Shown one piece after another: positions 54,320 through 63,598 of a DNA stretch of 64,000 nt (its first letter is position 1; the number at the start of each line of letters is the position of its first letter). Source of the stretch: an uncultured Prevotella sp. (GTDB lineage Bacteria > Bacteroidota > Bacteroidia > Bacteroidales > Bacteroidaceae); NCBI GenBank assembly GCA_937907705.1, contig CALCVP010000067.1, positions 1 to 64,000 of the forward strand, read 5' to 3'. A program made the translations under genes and the position numbers. The notes below the pieces were generated by a model, which did not search any database, had not been told where the DNA came from, and was given only the letters and a program-made list of their open reading frames with translations.

Positions 54320-57300
54320 ATGCATTTAGAATTTAGAAGAGCCTTATTGGCTTTGCTTATGCCAAGTATCGGTCTTGTAGCTTATGCGCAGAAGACTGTT
54401 TCTGGTGTTGTAAAGGATGCTAAAGGTGAACCATTGATTGGTGTAACCGTTATGGTAGACGGTAAGCCTGCAGGCATTACCGACATTGACGGTAACTTTA
54501 AAGTGCCTAATGCTAAAGCATCATCAAAAATCAAAGTATCTTACATTGGCTACAAAGAGCAGACCCTTACTGTAGGCAATCAGTTAAAACTCAATGTTGT
54601 TCTGCAAGAAGACAATGCCCAGCTCGATGAGGTGGTGGTTGTAGGTTACGGTGTCATGAAGAAGACAGACGTTACAGGTTCTATCTCTTCTGTGGGCACG
54701 GAGCAGTTGAATGCCAAAGGTGCGCCTGGCGTGTTGGCTAACTTGCAGGGTACTTCTCCTGGTGTAAACATCACACAAAGCACAGGACGTACCAATGGTG
54801 ATTTCAATATAGAGATTCGCGGTAAGTCTTCTATTAATAGTGATACAAAACCAATGTATGTAGTAGATGGCATTATCTGCGATGACATTGATTTTTTGAA
54901 CCCGCAGGACATTGAGCGTGTGGATGTGCTGAAAGATGCTTCTTCTACTGCCATCTATGGTTCGCGCGCTACGGCAGGTGTTGTAATGGTTACAACAAAG
55001 AGCGGCTCTAATGTAAACAAGACAAAACATTCTAAGCCAACCATCTCTTATGACGGTTACTATGGCATTACAAAAACAGCCCGTATGCCAGAGTTTATGA
55101 ACGGCAATGAGTTCATGAACTTCCGTTTTGCCAAGTTCCTTGATTATGCAGGAACCAAAGGTGCCAAAAACAATTTCTATATGGCAGGCGGTACAGGTAC
55201 CAATTCCATAGCACAGGCTCTCTTGCTGAAAGATACTTCTGACCCTAATTCAGGTTACCTCTTGCAAGAGATGGTGGCTAATGACGCTACTTACAACTGG
55301 CCTGACCTTGTAACACAGACTGGGCATAGCCAAAACCATTATGTGGCTGTCAGCGGTTCAAACGATAATGTAAGTTATCACTTTGGCGTAGGCTATGATG
55401 GAAACAAGGGCGTATATAAAGGTGATGCGCAAGACAAGTTGAACTTCAAGGGATCTGTTGACGCTAAGTTGAACAAGGTGATTACAGCTGGTTTCAACAT
55501 CAATATGGCTTATATAGACAATGAATATGCCAACGACGATGCCATTAAGGTGGCTTATCGTATGACTCCATTCTCTATACCTTATGATGCAGATGGCAAT
55601 GTAAACCACTTGCCAGGCAATAAAGGCGCATTGGGCACCAACGAACATCAGTTTTCTGACAATATCAGTCCATTGGACTTGATGAAGAATACCTATAAGC
55701 AGCGTGAAACATGGCGCTTGATGGGTAATGCTTATTTGCAGTTGAACTTGATGAAGGGGCTGAATGTAAAAACCAGCTTCTCACCGTCATACAGTTCCTA
55801 TCGCCAAGGTTATGTAGTGGGTTATGAAAATCCTAATGTTCCTGGCAAAACGTATGCAGATGCAGATTTAAGCAGTGCCTCTACTACATTGGTTAACCAT
55901 CGCAGCATCTCATGGACATGGGACAATATCGTGAATTGGAATACAAAGTTTGGCAAGGACCACAGCCTTGGCGTAATGGGCTTGTTCTCTGCCGTTTACG
56001 GTAATTCCGAGAACTATCAGTGGGTAACTACAGGTGCAATGGCCAAGACAGATTGGTTCAATATGGGTACTGGTACATTCAATGCGGATGATTCAAAATC
56101 GTCCTATACAGAATCAAGCATGCTGTCTTATGCTTTACGTGCCAATTACGGCTATAAAGACAAATATCTTTTGACAGCCACGGTCCGTTGGGACGGCAGT
56201 TCTAAATTTGCCGATGGACACAAATGGGGCAGCTTCCCTTCTGTAGCTGCAGCATGGCGTGTAACAGAAGAAAACTTCATGAAGAAATTGGATTGGATCA
56301 GCAATTTGAAACTTCGTGTGGCTTATGGTGTTACAGGTAATAATACAGGTATCGGAAATTATGAAACTCAGCAGACTGTAAGTGGTCCTGTTTATTATCC
56401 GTTTGGCAATAAAACCTATTCTGGCTTTTATCCTTCAGGCATTGTTGATAAGTTGTTGTCTTGGGAAAGTTCTCATGAATACAACTTTGGTGTAGACTTT
56501 GGCTTCTTGAACAATCGCATAAACGGTACGGTAGATATTTATCAGAAAAATTCTTACGACTTGCTTGCTAAGGTAAAACTTCCTTTAGTGTCAGGTGGTG
56601 AAGAGATGAAGACAAACATTGGTAAGGTTCGCAATAAAGGTATAGAAGTTACCTTGAACACCGTAAATGTACAAAATAAAGACTGGTATTGGACCACCAC
56701 ATTGACATGGGCTCATAATAGCAATACCGTAAAGGATATCAACGGTACAGGAAATGATATGCCAGGCGATAATCTCTTTATCGGTCATCCATATAATAAC
56801 GTATACCAATATGAATGGGCTGGTATCGTAACAGACCGTGATATGATAGTTCCCAACACTGATATTGCCAAGCTTAAAGGTTTTACACCAGGTGAAAAGG
56901 TAAAGGAATACGATTATTACTACAACTGCTACGGATGGACTGAAGGCCAAGCAATCATTACCGACCGCAATGGTGATGGCACTATTAATGACCAAGACAA
57001 GTTTATCTATCGTGCAGACCCTGCATGGACAGGTAGCTTGACTTCCAATTTGTCTTACAAGAATTGGGACTTGTCATTCTCTGTTTATGCAAAACAGCGT
57101 TTTAAGGTATATTCTAACTTTATGTCAGAGAATGTATCCTACTCTCGTGCAAAGCAAGGGTTGGCTGTTGATTATTACATTCCGGCAGGAACACTGCTGT
57201 CTTGCACGGGTGTAAATGCAGACGGTACATATATCAATCCTGTATATCAGGAGACCACACACTATGGTACCTATCCAATGGCTGCGGTCAACAATGGCTT

Positions 57301-57568
57301 ACAGGGATCTCTAGACTATTGGAATACAGCCAAATGCGTAGTAGATGCTTCATATATCAAGGTGAAGAATATCACCTTTGGTTATACTTTCCCAACGAAT
57401 TGGATCAGTAAAATAGGCTGTAAATACTTACGCTTATATGCTACTGTTACCAATCCATTTGTAATAACAGGCTATAAGGGCTTCGACCCAGAGTGGGCAA
57501 GTGCATCTAACAAGAACGATGGTCCAAGTACTGTAACATATCAGATTGGTGCAAGCATCAAGTTCTAA
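54320..57568 (+). CDS. Second SusC-like TonB-dependent transporter
   Basis: Outer-membrane importer of 1082 residues. After a short signal (ALLALLMPSIGLVAYAQ) comes the carboxypeptidase-like domain (VSGVVKDAKGEPLIGVTVMVDGKPAGITDIDGNFKV), the SusC signature DEVVVVGYGVMKKTDVTGSISSV, a plug (VRGKSSIN-like IRGKSSINSDTKPMYVVDGIICDDIDFLNPQDIERVDVLKDASSTAIYGSRATAGVVMVTTK), and a barrel ending TVTYQIGASIKF. It differs clearly from the first SusC, so it is not a recent duplicate. No hybrid sensor, sigma/anti-sigma pair or enzyme is adjacent, and the promoter looks constitutive. Substrate unknown. Confidence 0.96.
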   Translation: MHLEFRRALLALLMPSIGLVAYAQKTVSGVVKDAKGEPLIGVTVMVDGKPAGITDIDGNFKVPNAKASSKIKVSYIGYKEQTLTVGNQLKLNVVLQEDNAQLDEVVVVGYGVMKKTDVTGSISSVGTEQLNAKGAPGVLANLQGTSPGVNITQSTGRTNGDFNIEIRGKSSINSDTKPMYVVDGIICDDIDFLNPQDIERVDVLKDASSTAIYGSRATAGVVMVTTKSGSNVNKTKHSKPTISYDGYYGITKTARMPEFMNGNEFMNFRFAKFLDYAGTKGAKNNFYMAGGTGTNSIAQALLLKDTSDPNSGYLLQEMVANDATYNWPDLVTQTGHSQNHYVAVSGSNDNVSYHFGVGYDGNKGVYKGDAQDKLNFKGSVDAKLNKVITAGFNINMAYIDNEYANDDAIKVAYRMTPFSIPYDADGNVNHLPGNKGALGTNEHQFSDNISPLDLMKNTYKQRETWRLMGNAYLQLNLMKGLNVKTSFSPSYSSYRQGYVVGYENPNVPGKTYADADLSSASTTLVNHRSISWTWDNIVNWNTKFGKDHSLGVMGLFSAVYGNSENYQWVTTGAMAKTDWFNMGTGTFNADDSKSSYTESSMLSYALRANYGYKDKYLLTATVRWDGSSKFADGHKWGSFPSVAAAWRVTEENFMKKLDWISNLKLRVAYGVTGNNTGIGNYETQQTVSGPVYYPFGNKTYSGFYPSGIVDKLLSWESSHEYNFGVDFGFLNNRINGTVDIYQKNSYDLLAKVKLPLVSGGEEMKTNIGKVRNKGIEVTLNTVNVQNKDWYWTTTLTWAHNSNTVKDINGTGNDMPGDNLFIGHPYNNVYQYEWAGIVTDRDMIVPNTDIAKLKGFTPGEKVKEYDYYYNCYGWTEGQAIITDRNGDGTINDQDKFIYRADPAWTGSLTSNLSYKNWDLSFSVYAKQRFKVYSNFMSENVSYSRAKQGLAVDYYIPAGTLLSCTGVNADGTYINPVYQETTHYGTYPMAAVNNGLQGSLDYWNTAKCVVDASYIKVKNITFGYTFPTNWISKIGCKYLRLYATVTNPFVITGYKGFDPEWASASNKNDGPSTVTYQIGASIKF

Positions 57569-57609
57569 TCTTATCTCTATCTACATACAAACTATTAATT
57601 TAAGCAACA

Positions 57610-59439
57610 ATGAATAAGTATATATATAAATCATTTGCCGCAGCTTTGGTATTGGGCATGTCGCTGTCAAGTTGCAGCGATTTCCTCGATGCTACCAATA
57701 AGTCGGCAGGTGGTACTGAAGCTGATTCCTATTTCACCGCAGATCCGGCAGCGTTGTTAAATACTTCTTATGAAAGTCTGAAAGTATTGGCAACTCAAGT
57801 TGATATGAATGAACATGGAACGGATATGTTCTTTAATACCCGTGGACACTCTGCCGGTGTCTTCAATGATTATTCCCTTACAGCAGAAGACGGTACGGTA
57901 GACTCATATTATAAAAGCGCCTATAAAGCTATTAATTATGCCAATGGTGTAATATCTTATGCAGGTGCAAAGAGCTCGGAATCTTATGAAGCTCGTTTTA
58001 TACGCAATTATGGTTTCTATCTGCTGACACAACAGTTTGGTGGAATACCTTATATTGATTTTTATATCAATTCAGCAAGACGTGATTACGTACGTGTTCC
58101 AGTTGGCGAAACTTACAGCAAGATAATAGAAGATTTGACAGATCTCTATAATAATTCAAGCCTTGAAGCTGAGAACAAGTTAGGACATGCCTCCAAACAA
58201 GCAGTGGCAGCTTTGCTTGCCAAGGTGTATTTGGCAGCAGGCTGGGATACCCAAACCACTCTTGAAAATGCAGAAAAAGGCACTTATACAGTAGAAAAGA
58301 CAGAATACTTTGCCAAAGCTGCAGAATGGGCAGAGAAAGCTATCAATGGCGTGCAGCTTACTATGTCCTTTGACAGCAAATGGAGCCCTTCAAACGAAGG
58401 CAATGCTGAAGAAATTTGGTCTATACAATACGACCGTGCATCTTATCCCGGCGATGTTGCCAGTGGCGGACACAGCTTGCAGAACAGCTATGGTGGCTAC
58501 TTTGGTAACCTGACTGATTTCTCGTTGAAATATACAGGTAGCGACAATCAGCCTACTGCGAAGATGATGAAAATCTTCAGCAAAGAAGACAAGCGTTATG
58601 AAGCAACCTTTATGACTACTTATTACAACAGTACAAAAGAAGGTACTGCTGCTTCTGCATGGGGTACATCAGGCTATTATGCATATTATAATCTTGATGC
58701 AGATAAGTTGGCAACCCAACCTATCGCCTTCCGCTTCTATCCTTACTATTGGACACAGGCAGAAGTAGAAGCGGACTTGAAAGCTCATAAAGAGCAGTAT
58801 GCTAAATATGACAACCGCTGTGCTGTGCCGCAGGCAGTACGTTTGGATGATAGCAATGGTGTGTTGGTTTATACCTTCAAAGATGACGGCTCTTACAAGA
58901 CTCCTACAAAGTCAAATTATGCTAATTACATGGAGCAGGTAAATGCTTTTGGCAGTGTGAAGAAATTTGACGATCCTGCATCTTCCCAAGTAACGAAGAA
59001 CAATGATTATCGTGATATTGTTATTTTCCACGTAAGCGATATGTATTTGGTAGCAGCAGAAGCTTATCTGATGGCAGGCGAAACAGGCAAGTCCTTGGAA
59101 AAATTGAATGCAGTTCGTACCCGTGCAGGCTTGGCAGCCCTCAACTCTTATGCTGATTATGAGCCGGAGTACACCACATCAGCTTCTTTCACCATAAGGG
59201 ATATTGATGTTATTCTTGACGAGCGTGCACGTGAACTTTATGCAGAGCGTCAGCGTTGGGTTGACCTACGCCGTACTAAGCAGTTGGTTCGTTACAATAT
59301 AGAGTTTAACAATTATGTTTCAAGTGTTGCTGATATGAGCAATGCCAAGGGAGAAATCAAGTGGTTGCGTCCAATACCGGCAGACGAAATTTCTGCTAAT
59401 GACGGAATCACTTCAGTAGACCAGAACCCTGGATATTAA
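57610..59439 (+). CDS. Second SusD-like lipoprotein
   Basis: Surface lipoprotein of 609 residues, partner of the SusC encoded 41 bp upstream. Signal and lipobox are LGMSLSSC followed by SDFLDATNKSAGGTEADSYF. The SusD helical core appears as FIRNYGFYLLTQQFGGIPYIDF, HASKQAVAALLAKVYLAAGW, and near the end DMYLVAAEAYLMAGETGKSLEKLNAVRTRAGLAAL and ILDERARELYAERQRWVDLRRTKQLVRYN, then LRPIPADEISANDGITSVDQNPGY, the classical ending of the family. Confidence 0.97.
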   Translation: MNKYIYKSFAAALVLGMSLSSCSDFLDATNKSAGGTEADSYFTADPAALLNTSYESLKVLATQVDMNEHGTDMFFNTRGHSAGVFNDYSLTAEDGTVDSYYKSAYKAINYANGVISYAGAKSSESYEARFIRNYGFYLLTQQFGGIPYIDFYINSARRDYVRVPVGETYSKIIEDLTDLYNNSSLEAENKLGHASKQAVAALLAKVYLAAGWDTQTTLENAEKGTYTVEKTEYFAKAAEWAEKAINGVQLTMSFDSKWSPSNEGNAEEIWSIQYDRASYPGDVASGGHSLQNSYGGYFGNLTDFSLKYTGSDNQPTAKMMKIFSKEDKRYEATFMTTYYNSTKEGTAASAWGTSGYYAYYNLDADKLATQPIAFRFYPYYWTQAEVEADLKAHKEQYAKYDNRCAVPQAVRLDDSNGVLVYTFKDDGSYKTPTKSNYANYMEQVNAFGSVKKFDDPASSQVTKNNDYRDIVIFHVSDMYLVAAEAYLMAGETGKSLEKLNAVRTRAGLAALNSYADYEPEYTTSASFTIRDIDVILDERARELYAERQRWVDLRRTKQLVRYNIEFNNYVSSVADMSNAKGEIKWLRPIPADEISANDGITSVDQNPGY

Positions 59440-59458
59440 TATTTAAACTGAAAAGACA

Positions 59459-59941
59459 ATGAAAAAGATAATTTTTGGACTGTTGTTTATGGTTGCAGGA
59501 GGTCTGTGTTTTACCGCTTGCTCTGATGATGACAACAACGGCAATCAAATACATGCTACTACTCCGGAAAAGGTTGCAGTGGGAACTTATTCAGGTACCT
59601 ATACTGTGTCTTGGACAGACAAGACGGGTAGCTATACAGAAACAAAGGACGGTACTGTAACTTTGAATGCAGCTGACGCTGCTTATACAGTGAATGTAAG
59701 TGTTGATGCACCGAAAGGTGAAAAGACACCGGCTCTCTCAAAAGAATCCGTTGCTAACATCACTTATGTCAATGAAGGCTTTGCTTTTAGCAATATGTTG
59801 GTAACCAACGGCTTGGGAACAACATTTGCCGGTACCATTTCTGAAGGAGGTGCTTTGGCCATGAACTTTACGATATCTGTGAAAAATGGTCGTCAGGTAG
59901 TAACCTATAAGTATGCTTTTGTAGGTCAAAAACAGAATTAA
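59459..59941 (+). CDS. Small lipoprotein, calycin-like fold possible
   Basis: Predicted lipoprotein of 160 residues: signal MKKIIFGLLFMVAGGLCFTAC, then SDDDNNGNQ and a beta-rich domain (VAVGTYSGTYTVSWTDKTGSYTETKDGTVTLN...YKYAFVGQ) of about 130 residues that recalls the calycin-like lipoproteins often encoded after SusD in Bacteroidales. This is by pattern only. It begins 19 bp after the susD stop and is almost certainly part of that operon; a surface glycan-binding or accessory role is plausible. Confidence 0.7.
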   Translation: MKKIIFGLLFMVAGGLCFTACSDDDNNGNQIHATTPEKVAVGTYSGTYTVSWTDKTGSYTETKDGTVTLNAADAAYTVNVSVDAPKGEKTPALSKESVANITYVNEGFAFSNMLVTNGLGTTFAGTISEGGALAMNFTISVKNGRQVVTYKYAFVGQKQN

Positions 59942-60016
59942 TTCAATAACATTTATAAATCATGGTTGGTGCGGTATTGACTCCGCACCAACTACTACTA
60001 ACTAAAAAAAACAATT

Positions 60017-60964
60017 ATGAAAAAGAGTTTACTTTTCGCAGCCCTTTTGATGGGTGCAATGAGTGTGAATGCACAAACCGAGTATTGTAGCTTTAATGCA
60101 GAGGGTACAGGCATATCTGGTGATGCTGCAAATATCCCTGCCGGTACTCTTGTCGGTCAGTCTGAGAACGTTAAGATGACACTTGAATATGATGATAGCT
60201 ATAAGACAGTACAGGTTTCATTCGGCGGTTACGATAAGATTACCGTTAACGGTCAGCAATTTGATATCGTAGGTGGTTTTACAGGTTCTACAAACCCAAG
60301 TGGACAGTTTCTTTCTGCTGATGCTTCTACCCCTGTAACTTCTGGTTGTGTAGTAGGTTTTGATGTTGCTAAAGACGGTTACCTCGTAGTAATCGGCAAG
60401 ATGTCTTCTAACAAAGAGTATTATGCATGGGAAGGCAATGCTGATTCAGCTTCACCAATGGCTTATACATTTGCTATGGATTGGACAGCAGGTGCTCAGG
60501 CTGACCATCCTACATTGTCATATACTCTTCCTGCTACTGAGCTTGGTTATATTGATTTCTCGGCTACTGATATTGACAAATATATCAATGGAACAAAGGT
60601 TTATTGGCCGGAGCAGATAGTATGTGGTCCTGAGTCTGCTGTCAAGAAGAATGGTGTTGGTGTGATTGTTATACCTGTATTTGCTGAGGCAGGTCACTAT
60701 ATGGTTCATGCAGCAGGTTCCAAAATTTCTACTTGCGGTGCTATCTTTACTACTGATCCAGTGAAATCAGTAAGTCTTCAGGGTACAGGCGAAGACGGTA
60801 GCGCTTTGAATCAGGTTCTGATTGGCGATGCTTCCGGTATCTCTAATGCTGTTGTTGAAACTAAGACCAACGAGAATGCTCCTATCTACAACCTTGCAGG
60901 TCAGCGCGTTTCCAAGAATGCTAAAGGCTTGTTGATTCAGAATGGTCACAAATATATCAAGTAA
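60017..60964 (+). CDS. Secreted protein with Prevotella-type C-terminal tail
   Basis: Exported protein of 315 residues: signal MKKSLLFAALLMGAMSVNAQ, then a Gly/Asp/Ser-rich beta-strand protein with no recognised catalytic motif (VSFGGYDKITVNGQQFDIVGGF, YLVVIGKMSSNKEYYAW, VGVIVIPVFAEAGHYMVHAAG). The C-terminus IYNLAGQRVSKNAKGLLIQNGHKYIK is a tail I have seen on many Prevotella secreted proteins; it resembles a shortened type IX secretion CTD, but I cannot show that it is one. The 75-bp gap and the terminator at 61000 make it the last gene of the SusC/D operon. Confidence 0.75.
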   Translation: MKKSLLFAALLMGAMSVNAQTEYCSFNAEGTGISGDAANIPAGTLVGQSENVKMTLEYDDSYKTVQVSFGGYDKITVNGQQFDIVGGFTGSTNPSGQFLSADASTPVTSGCVVGFDVAKDGYLVVIGKMSSNKEYYAWEGNADSASPMAYTFAMDWTAGAQADHPTLSYTLPATELGYIDFSATDIDKYINGTKVYWPEQIVCGPESAVKKNGVGVIVIPVFAEAGHYMVHAAGSKISTCGAIFTTDPVKSVSLQGTGEDGSALNQVLIGDASGISNAVVETKTNENAPIYNLAGQRVSKNAKGLLIQNGHKYIK

Positions 60965-60999
60965 GATGATATTCTTGCTGTGATTGCAGAATGAAGATA

Positions 61000-61029
61000 G
61001 TCGGATGGCATGAGTCATCCGACTTTTTT
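61000..61029 (+). terminator. Terminator of the second SusC/D operon
   Basis: GTCGGATG (61000-61007) pairs with CATCCGAC (61016-61023), followed by six T. A second, unrelated perfect hairpin (11 bp, 61056-61083) lies close by. Confidence 0.85.
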
Positions 61030-61055
61030 GTTGCTTTTAAGTGTACGGAACATAT

Positions 61056-61083
61056 ATAATGATTTCTTGTCGGAAATCATTAT
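61056..61083. repeat. Perfect 11-bp palindrome
   Basis: ATAATGATTTC (61056-61066) and GAAATCATTAT (61073-61083) with a TTGTCG loop, 35 bp upstream of the -33 element of the next promoter. Could be an operator or a second terminator. Confidence 0.45.
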
Positions 61084-61117
61084 TTTAGTGCACTTGGCTA
61101 CGATTACACTATAATAT

Positions 61118-61148
61118 TTTGTGGCTTGTCATATTCTCATTAATTTTG
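61118..61148 (+). promoter_or_regulatory. Promoter of the histidine phosphatase gene
   Basis: TTTG (61118-61121), 19-bp spacer, TAATTTTG (61141-61148), about 55 bp before the start at 61202. Confidence 0.7.
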
Positions 61149-61201
61149 CAGGCGTAAGTGAAAATGTACTCATAGCGTATCAATATATAGACTAGAATCA
61201 G

Positions 61202-61708
61202 ATGATAAAACTTTATTTGGTGAGGCATGGTGAGACGGTTGACAATGCCGCTCACATTATGCAAGGACAGACTCCAGGACAATTGAATGAAAAAGGTGTA
61301 CAGCAAGCACATGATGTTGCCGATAAAATGGCTCATGAGGCGATAGATGTGTTTGTTTCAAGCGATTTGAAACGTTCTGTCGATACTTGTACCATTATAG
61401 CCCAGTGCCATCATAAAAAGGTAATAACCACGCCGTTGCTTAGAGAAAGGGACTGGGGAAGCTTTACAGGCAAATATATTCCAGGCCTTAAAGACGTGTC
61501 TTGGCCTGATGATGTAGAGTCTCAAGAACAGTTGAAAGCCCGTGCGCAGCAGTTTATTGATTACTTGAAGCAGCATTTTGACGGCTTGACAGTATTGGCT
61601 GTTGGGCATGGCATCATCAATAAAGCCATTCAGTCTGTACACTTCAAGAAGGAAATGAAAGATATTCTGCCCATGAAAAATACAGAGGTAAGGGTGTTGT
61701 ACCTTTAA
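61202..61708 (+). CDS. Histidine phosphatase family protein
   Basis: Phosphoglycerate-mutase-like phosphatase of 168 residues. The phosphohistidine motif IKLYLVRHGETVDNAAHIMQGQTPGQLNEKGVQQAHDVADKM opens the protein, DVFVSSDLKRSVDTCTIIA supplies the second catalytic region, LLRERDWGSFTGKYIPGL the acidic residue, and LTVLAVGHGIINKAI the second histidine. This size fits the CobC/GpmB-like phosphatases rather than a true mutase. Substrate cannot be assigned. A 22-bp repeat array starts right after its stop, before the convergent pseudouridine synthase. Confidence 0.9.
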   Translation: MIKLYLVRHGETVDNAAHIMQGQTPGQLNEKGVQQAHDVADKMAHEAIDVFVSSDLKRSVDTCTIIAQCHHKKVITTPLLRERDWGSFTGKYIPGLKDVSWPDDVESQEQLKARAQQFIDYLKQHFDGLTVLAVGHGIINKAIQSVHFKKEMKDILPMKNTEVRVLYL

Positions 61709-61718
61709 GGAAATACAA

Positions 61719-61827
61719 CTTTTGGCATCAGGCAATATGGCTTTTTATATTAGAGACTACGCTTTTTATATTCAAGAATATAGCTTTTGGTATTAGAGAA
61801 TAGGGTTTGTTCTATCGGAACATAGCG
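61719..61827. repeat. 22-bp tandem repeat array, copy two
   Basis: Five consecutive units start at 61719, 61741, 61762, 61784 and 61806 with lengths 22, 21, 22, 22 and 22. The consensus is about CTTTTnnTATTAGAGAATAGG; units two to four are the best conserved. The unit start (CTTTT) and end (ATAG/CATAGCG) match those of the array at 41419-41507, so both belong to one family. It occupies nearly the whole gap between two convergent genes. Confidence 0.8.
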
Positions 61828-61842
61828 TTGAAGCAACCATTG

Positions 61843-62526
61843 TTATTGTTTTTGGACTGCTTCTCCTATTTCTTGCCAAAGCCTGTCTTTGGGTAAAGGA
61901 GCTTCTGCTGTGATGTGCAATTTAGATACAGGATGTATAAATTCCACTCTTCTTGACATTAAACAAATGCTACCATCAGGGTTGCTACGTTGTGCGCCAT
62001 ACTTTAAATCGCCCTTGATGGGGCATCCCATGTGTGCTAACTGACACCGAATTTGATGATGTCGCCCTGTCATAAGATTGATTTCAAGGAGAGTGTAGTT
62101 TTGAGATTGTGCAATAACTTTATAATGCAAGATGGCTTTTTTAGCGCCAGACACTTCATGGTTGTATGCATAGCTTTTGTTTTGCTTCTCATTGCGTGTT
62201 ATCCAATTAGTGAGTGTACCCTCTAACTGCCGTGGACAATTTTTGGTAATAGCCCAATAGGTTTTGTGTACTTCACCCTTTCGAAACATGTCATTCAGTC
62301 TGCTAAGAGCTTTGGAAGTCTTTGCAAATACTACCAATCCCCATACTGGGCGGTCTAAACGGTGTGTTACGCCCAAGAATACATTGCCAGGTTTGGCATA
62401 TTTCTCTTTGATGTATTCTTTTACTGTTTCTGATAAGGGCTTGTCGCCCGTCTTGTCTCCTTGCACGATTTCGCCACTGTGCTTATTGACGATAATGATA
62501 TGGTTATCTTCGTAAACTACTTGCAT
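61843..62526 (-). CDS. RluA-family RNA pseudouridine synthase
   Basis: Pseudouridine synthase of 227 residues, RluA superfamily without an N-terminal S4 domain. MQVVYEDNHIIIVNKHSGEIVQGDKTGDKP is the usual opening, GVTHRLDRPVWGLVVFAKTSKALSRLN contains the catalytic Asp in HRLDRP, YTLLEINLMTGRHHQIRCQLAHMGCPIKGDLKYGA and LMSRRVEFIHPVSKLHI close the fold. Which rRNA or tRNA position it modifies cannot be told. It is convergent with the histidine phosphatase and 260 bp downstream of fabG on the same strand. Confidence 0.93.
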   Translation of the reverse strand: MQVVYEDNHIIIVNKHSGEIVQGDKTGDKPLSETVKEYIKEKYAKPGNVFLGVTHRLDRPVWGLVVFAKTSKALSRLNDMFRKGEVHKTYWAITKNCPRQLEGTLTNWITRNEKQNKSYAYNHEVSGAKKAILHYKVIAQSQNYTLLEINLMTGRHHQIRCQLAHMGCPIKGDLKYGAQRSNPDGSICLMSRRVEFIHPVSKLHITAEAPLPKDRLWQEIGEAVQKQ

Positions 62527-62682
62527 TTGTTTATTGGATTGATATTAAAGTATAAATGCTATAAGAAATAGTGATGATAGCTTGACTTTAATAGCGTAAC
62601 AGCAAATATCTTTCGTATAGATACAGACCTGTTTGTTAGGTCTGAAGCCAGATTTTTAGCTTGAAAAGCGGATGATATACAG

Positions 62683-62752
62683 ATAAAGAGTTAACAACCA
62701 TCCCTCTGTTATTTGTTCAATCAATATTTTCGTATGGTTGTCAACTCTTTAT
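62683..62752 (-). repeat. Long inverted repeat downstream of fabG
   Basis: Arms of 19 bases (62683-62701 and 62734-62752; core AAAGAGTTAACAACCAT) are complementary except for one position, separated by 32 bases. It lies 38 bp after the fabG stop, so it may be its terminator, but the large loop and lack of a T tract leave other options. Confidence 0.5.
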
Positions 62753-62789
62753 GGGAAGTCAGAAGAATAATTACTTCTGCTTAGTGTTA

Positions 62790-63536
62790 TTACATGTTCA
62801 TGCCACCGTCTACCTGAATAACTTGGCCAGTAACATAAGCAGAGAGGTCTGAAGCCAAGAATACGGCTACATTAGCAATGTCTTCTACCTTACCGGCACG
62901 GCGGAGCGGTATTTTCTTGCACCACTCTTTGCGGATTTCCTCAGATAGTTGCTGTGTCATAGCTGTGTCGATAAATCCTGGAGCAATGGCGTTGGCACGG
63001 ATGCCACGTGAGCCAATCTCTTGGCCGATGCTCTTGGCTAAAGCAATCAGACCTGCTTTTGAAGCAGAGTAGTTGCACTGACCTGCATTACCGTGAACAC
63101 CAACAACAGAAGACATGTTGATGATGCTGCCACTCTTTTGGCGCATCATGATAGGTGTACAAGCATGTATAAAGTTGAATGCAGACTTCAAGTTAACGGC
63201 AATGACAGCATCCCATTGTGCTTCTGTCATGCGCATCATCAGTCCGTCTTTGGTAATACCAGCATTGTTGACCAATATATCGATAGAACCAAAGTCCTCT
63301 TTTACCTGAGCTACTACCTCAGCTGTCTGTGCAAAGTCTGCTGCATTACTGGCATAGCCTTTTGCTTTGACACCAAACGCTGCAATTTCTGTTTCAGTAG
63401 CTTTTCCGTTTTCATCTATTACGAGGTCTGTAAAGGCGATGTTTGCGCCTTCAGAGGCGAATCTCAATGCGATAGCTTTACCGATACCGCGTGCTGCACC
63501 TGTAATAAGGGCAGTCTTACCTGTTAATAATCCCAT
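62790..63536 (-). CDS. fabG: 3-oxoacyl-[acyl-carrier-protein] reductase
   Basis: NADPH-dependent short-chain dehydrogenase of fatty acid synthesis, 248 residues. The nucleotide loop LITGAARGIGKAIALRFASEG, the structural motif DILVNNAGITKDGLMMRM, the catalytic serine in IINMSSVVGVHGNAGQ, and Tyr156/Lys160 in YSASKAG are all present. The C-terminus AYVTGQVIQVDGGMNM is the FabG ending, separating it from other short-chain dehydrogenases. It starts 62 bp after the TetR-type regulator upstream on the same strand, a common pairing in Bacteroidales. Confidence 0.96.
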   Translation of the reverse strand: MGLLTGKTALITGAARGIGKAIALRFASEGANIAFTDLVIDENGKATETEIAAFGVKAKGYASNAADFAQTAEVVAQVKEDFGSIDILVNNAGITKDGLMMRMTEAQWDAVIAVNLKSAFNFIHACTPIMMRQKSGSIINMSSVVGVHGNAGQCNYSASKAGLIALAKSIGQEIGSRGIRANAIAPGFIDTAMTQQLSEEIRKEWCKKIPLRRAGKVEDIANVAVFLASDLSAYVTGQVIQVDGGMNM

Positions 63537-63598
63537 TTTGTTTTTATTTATTTAAAATACGTTATGCTTTTGTTGGGTGGAATAGAGCAAGTCTTGTA

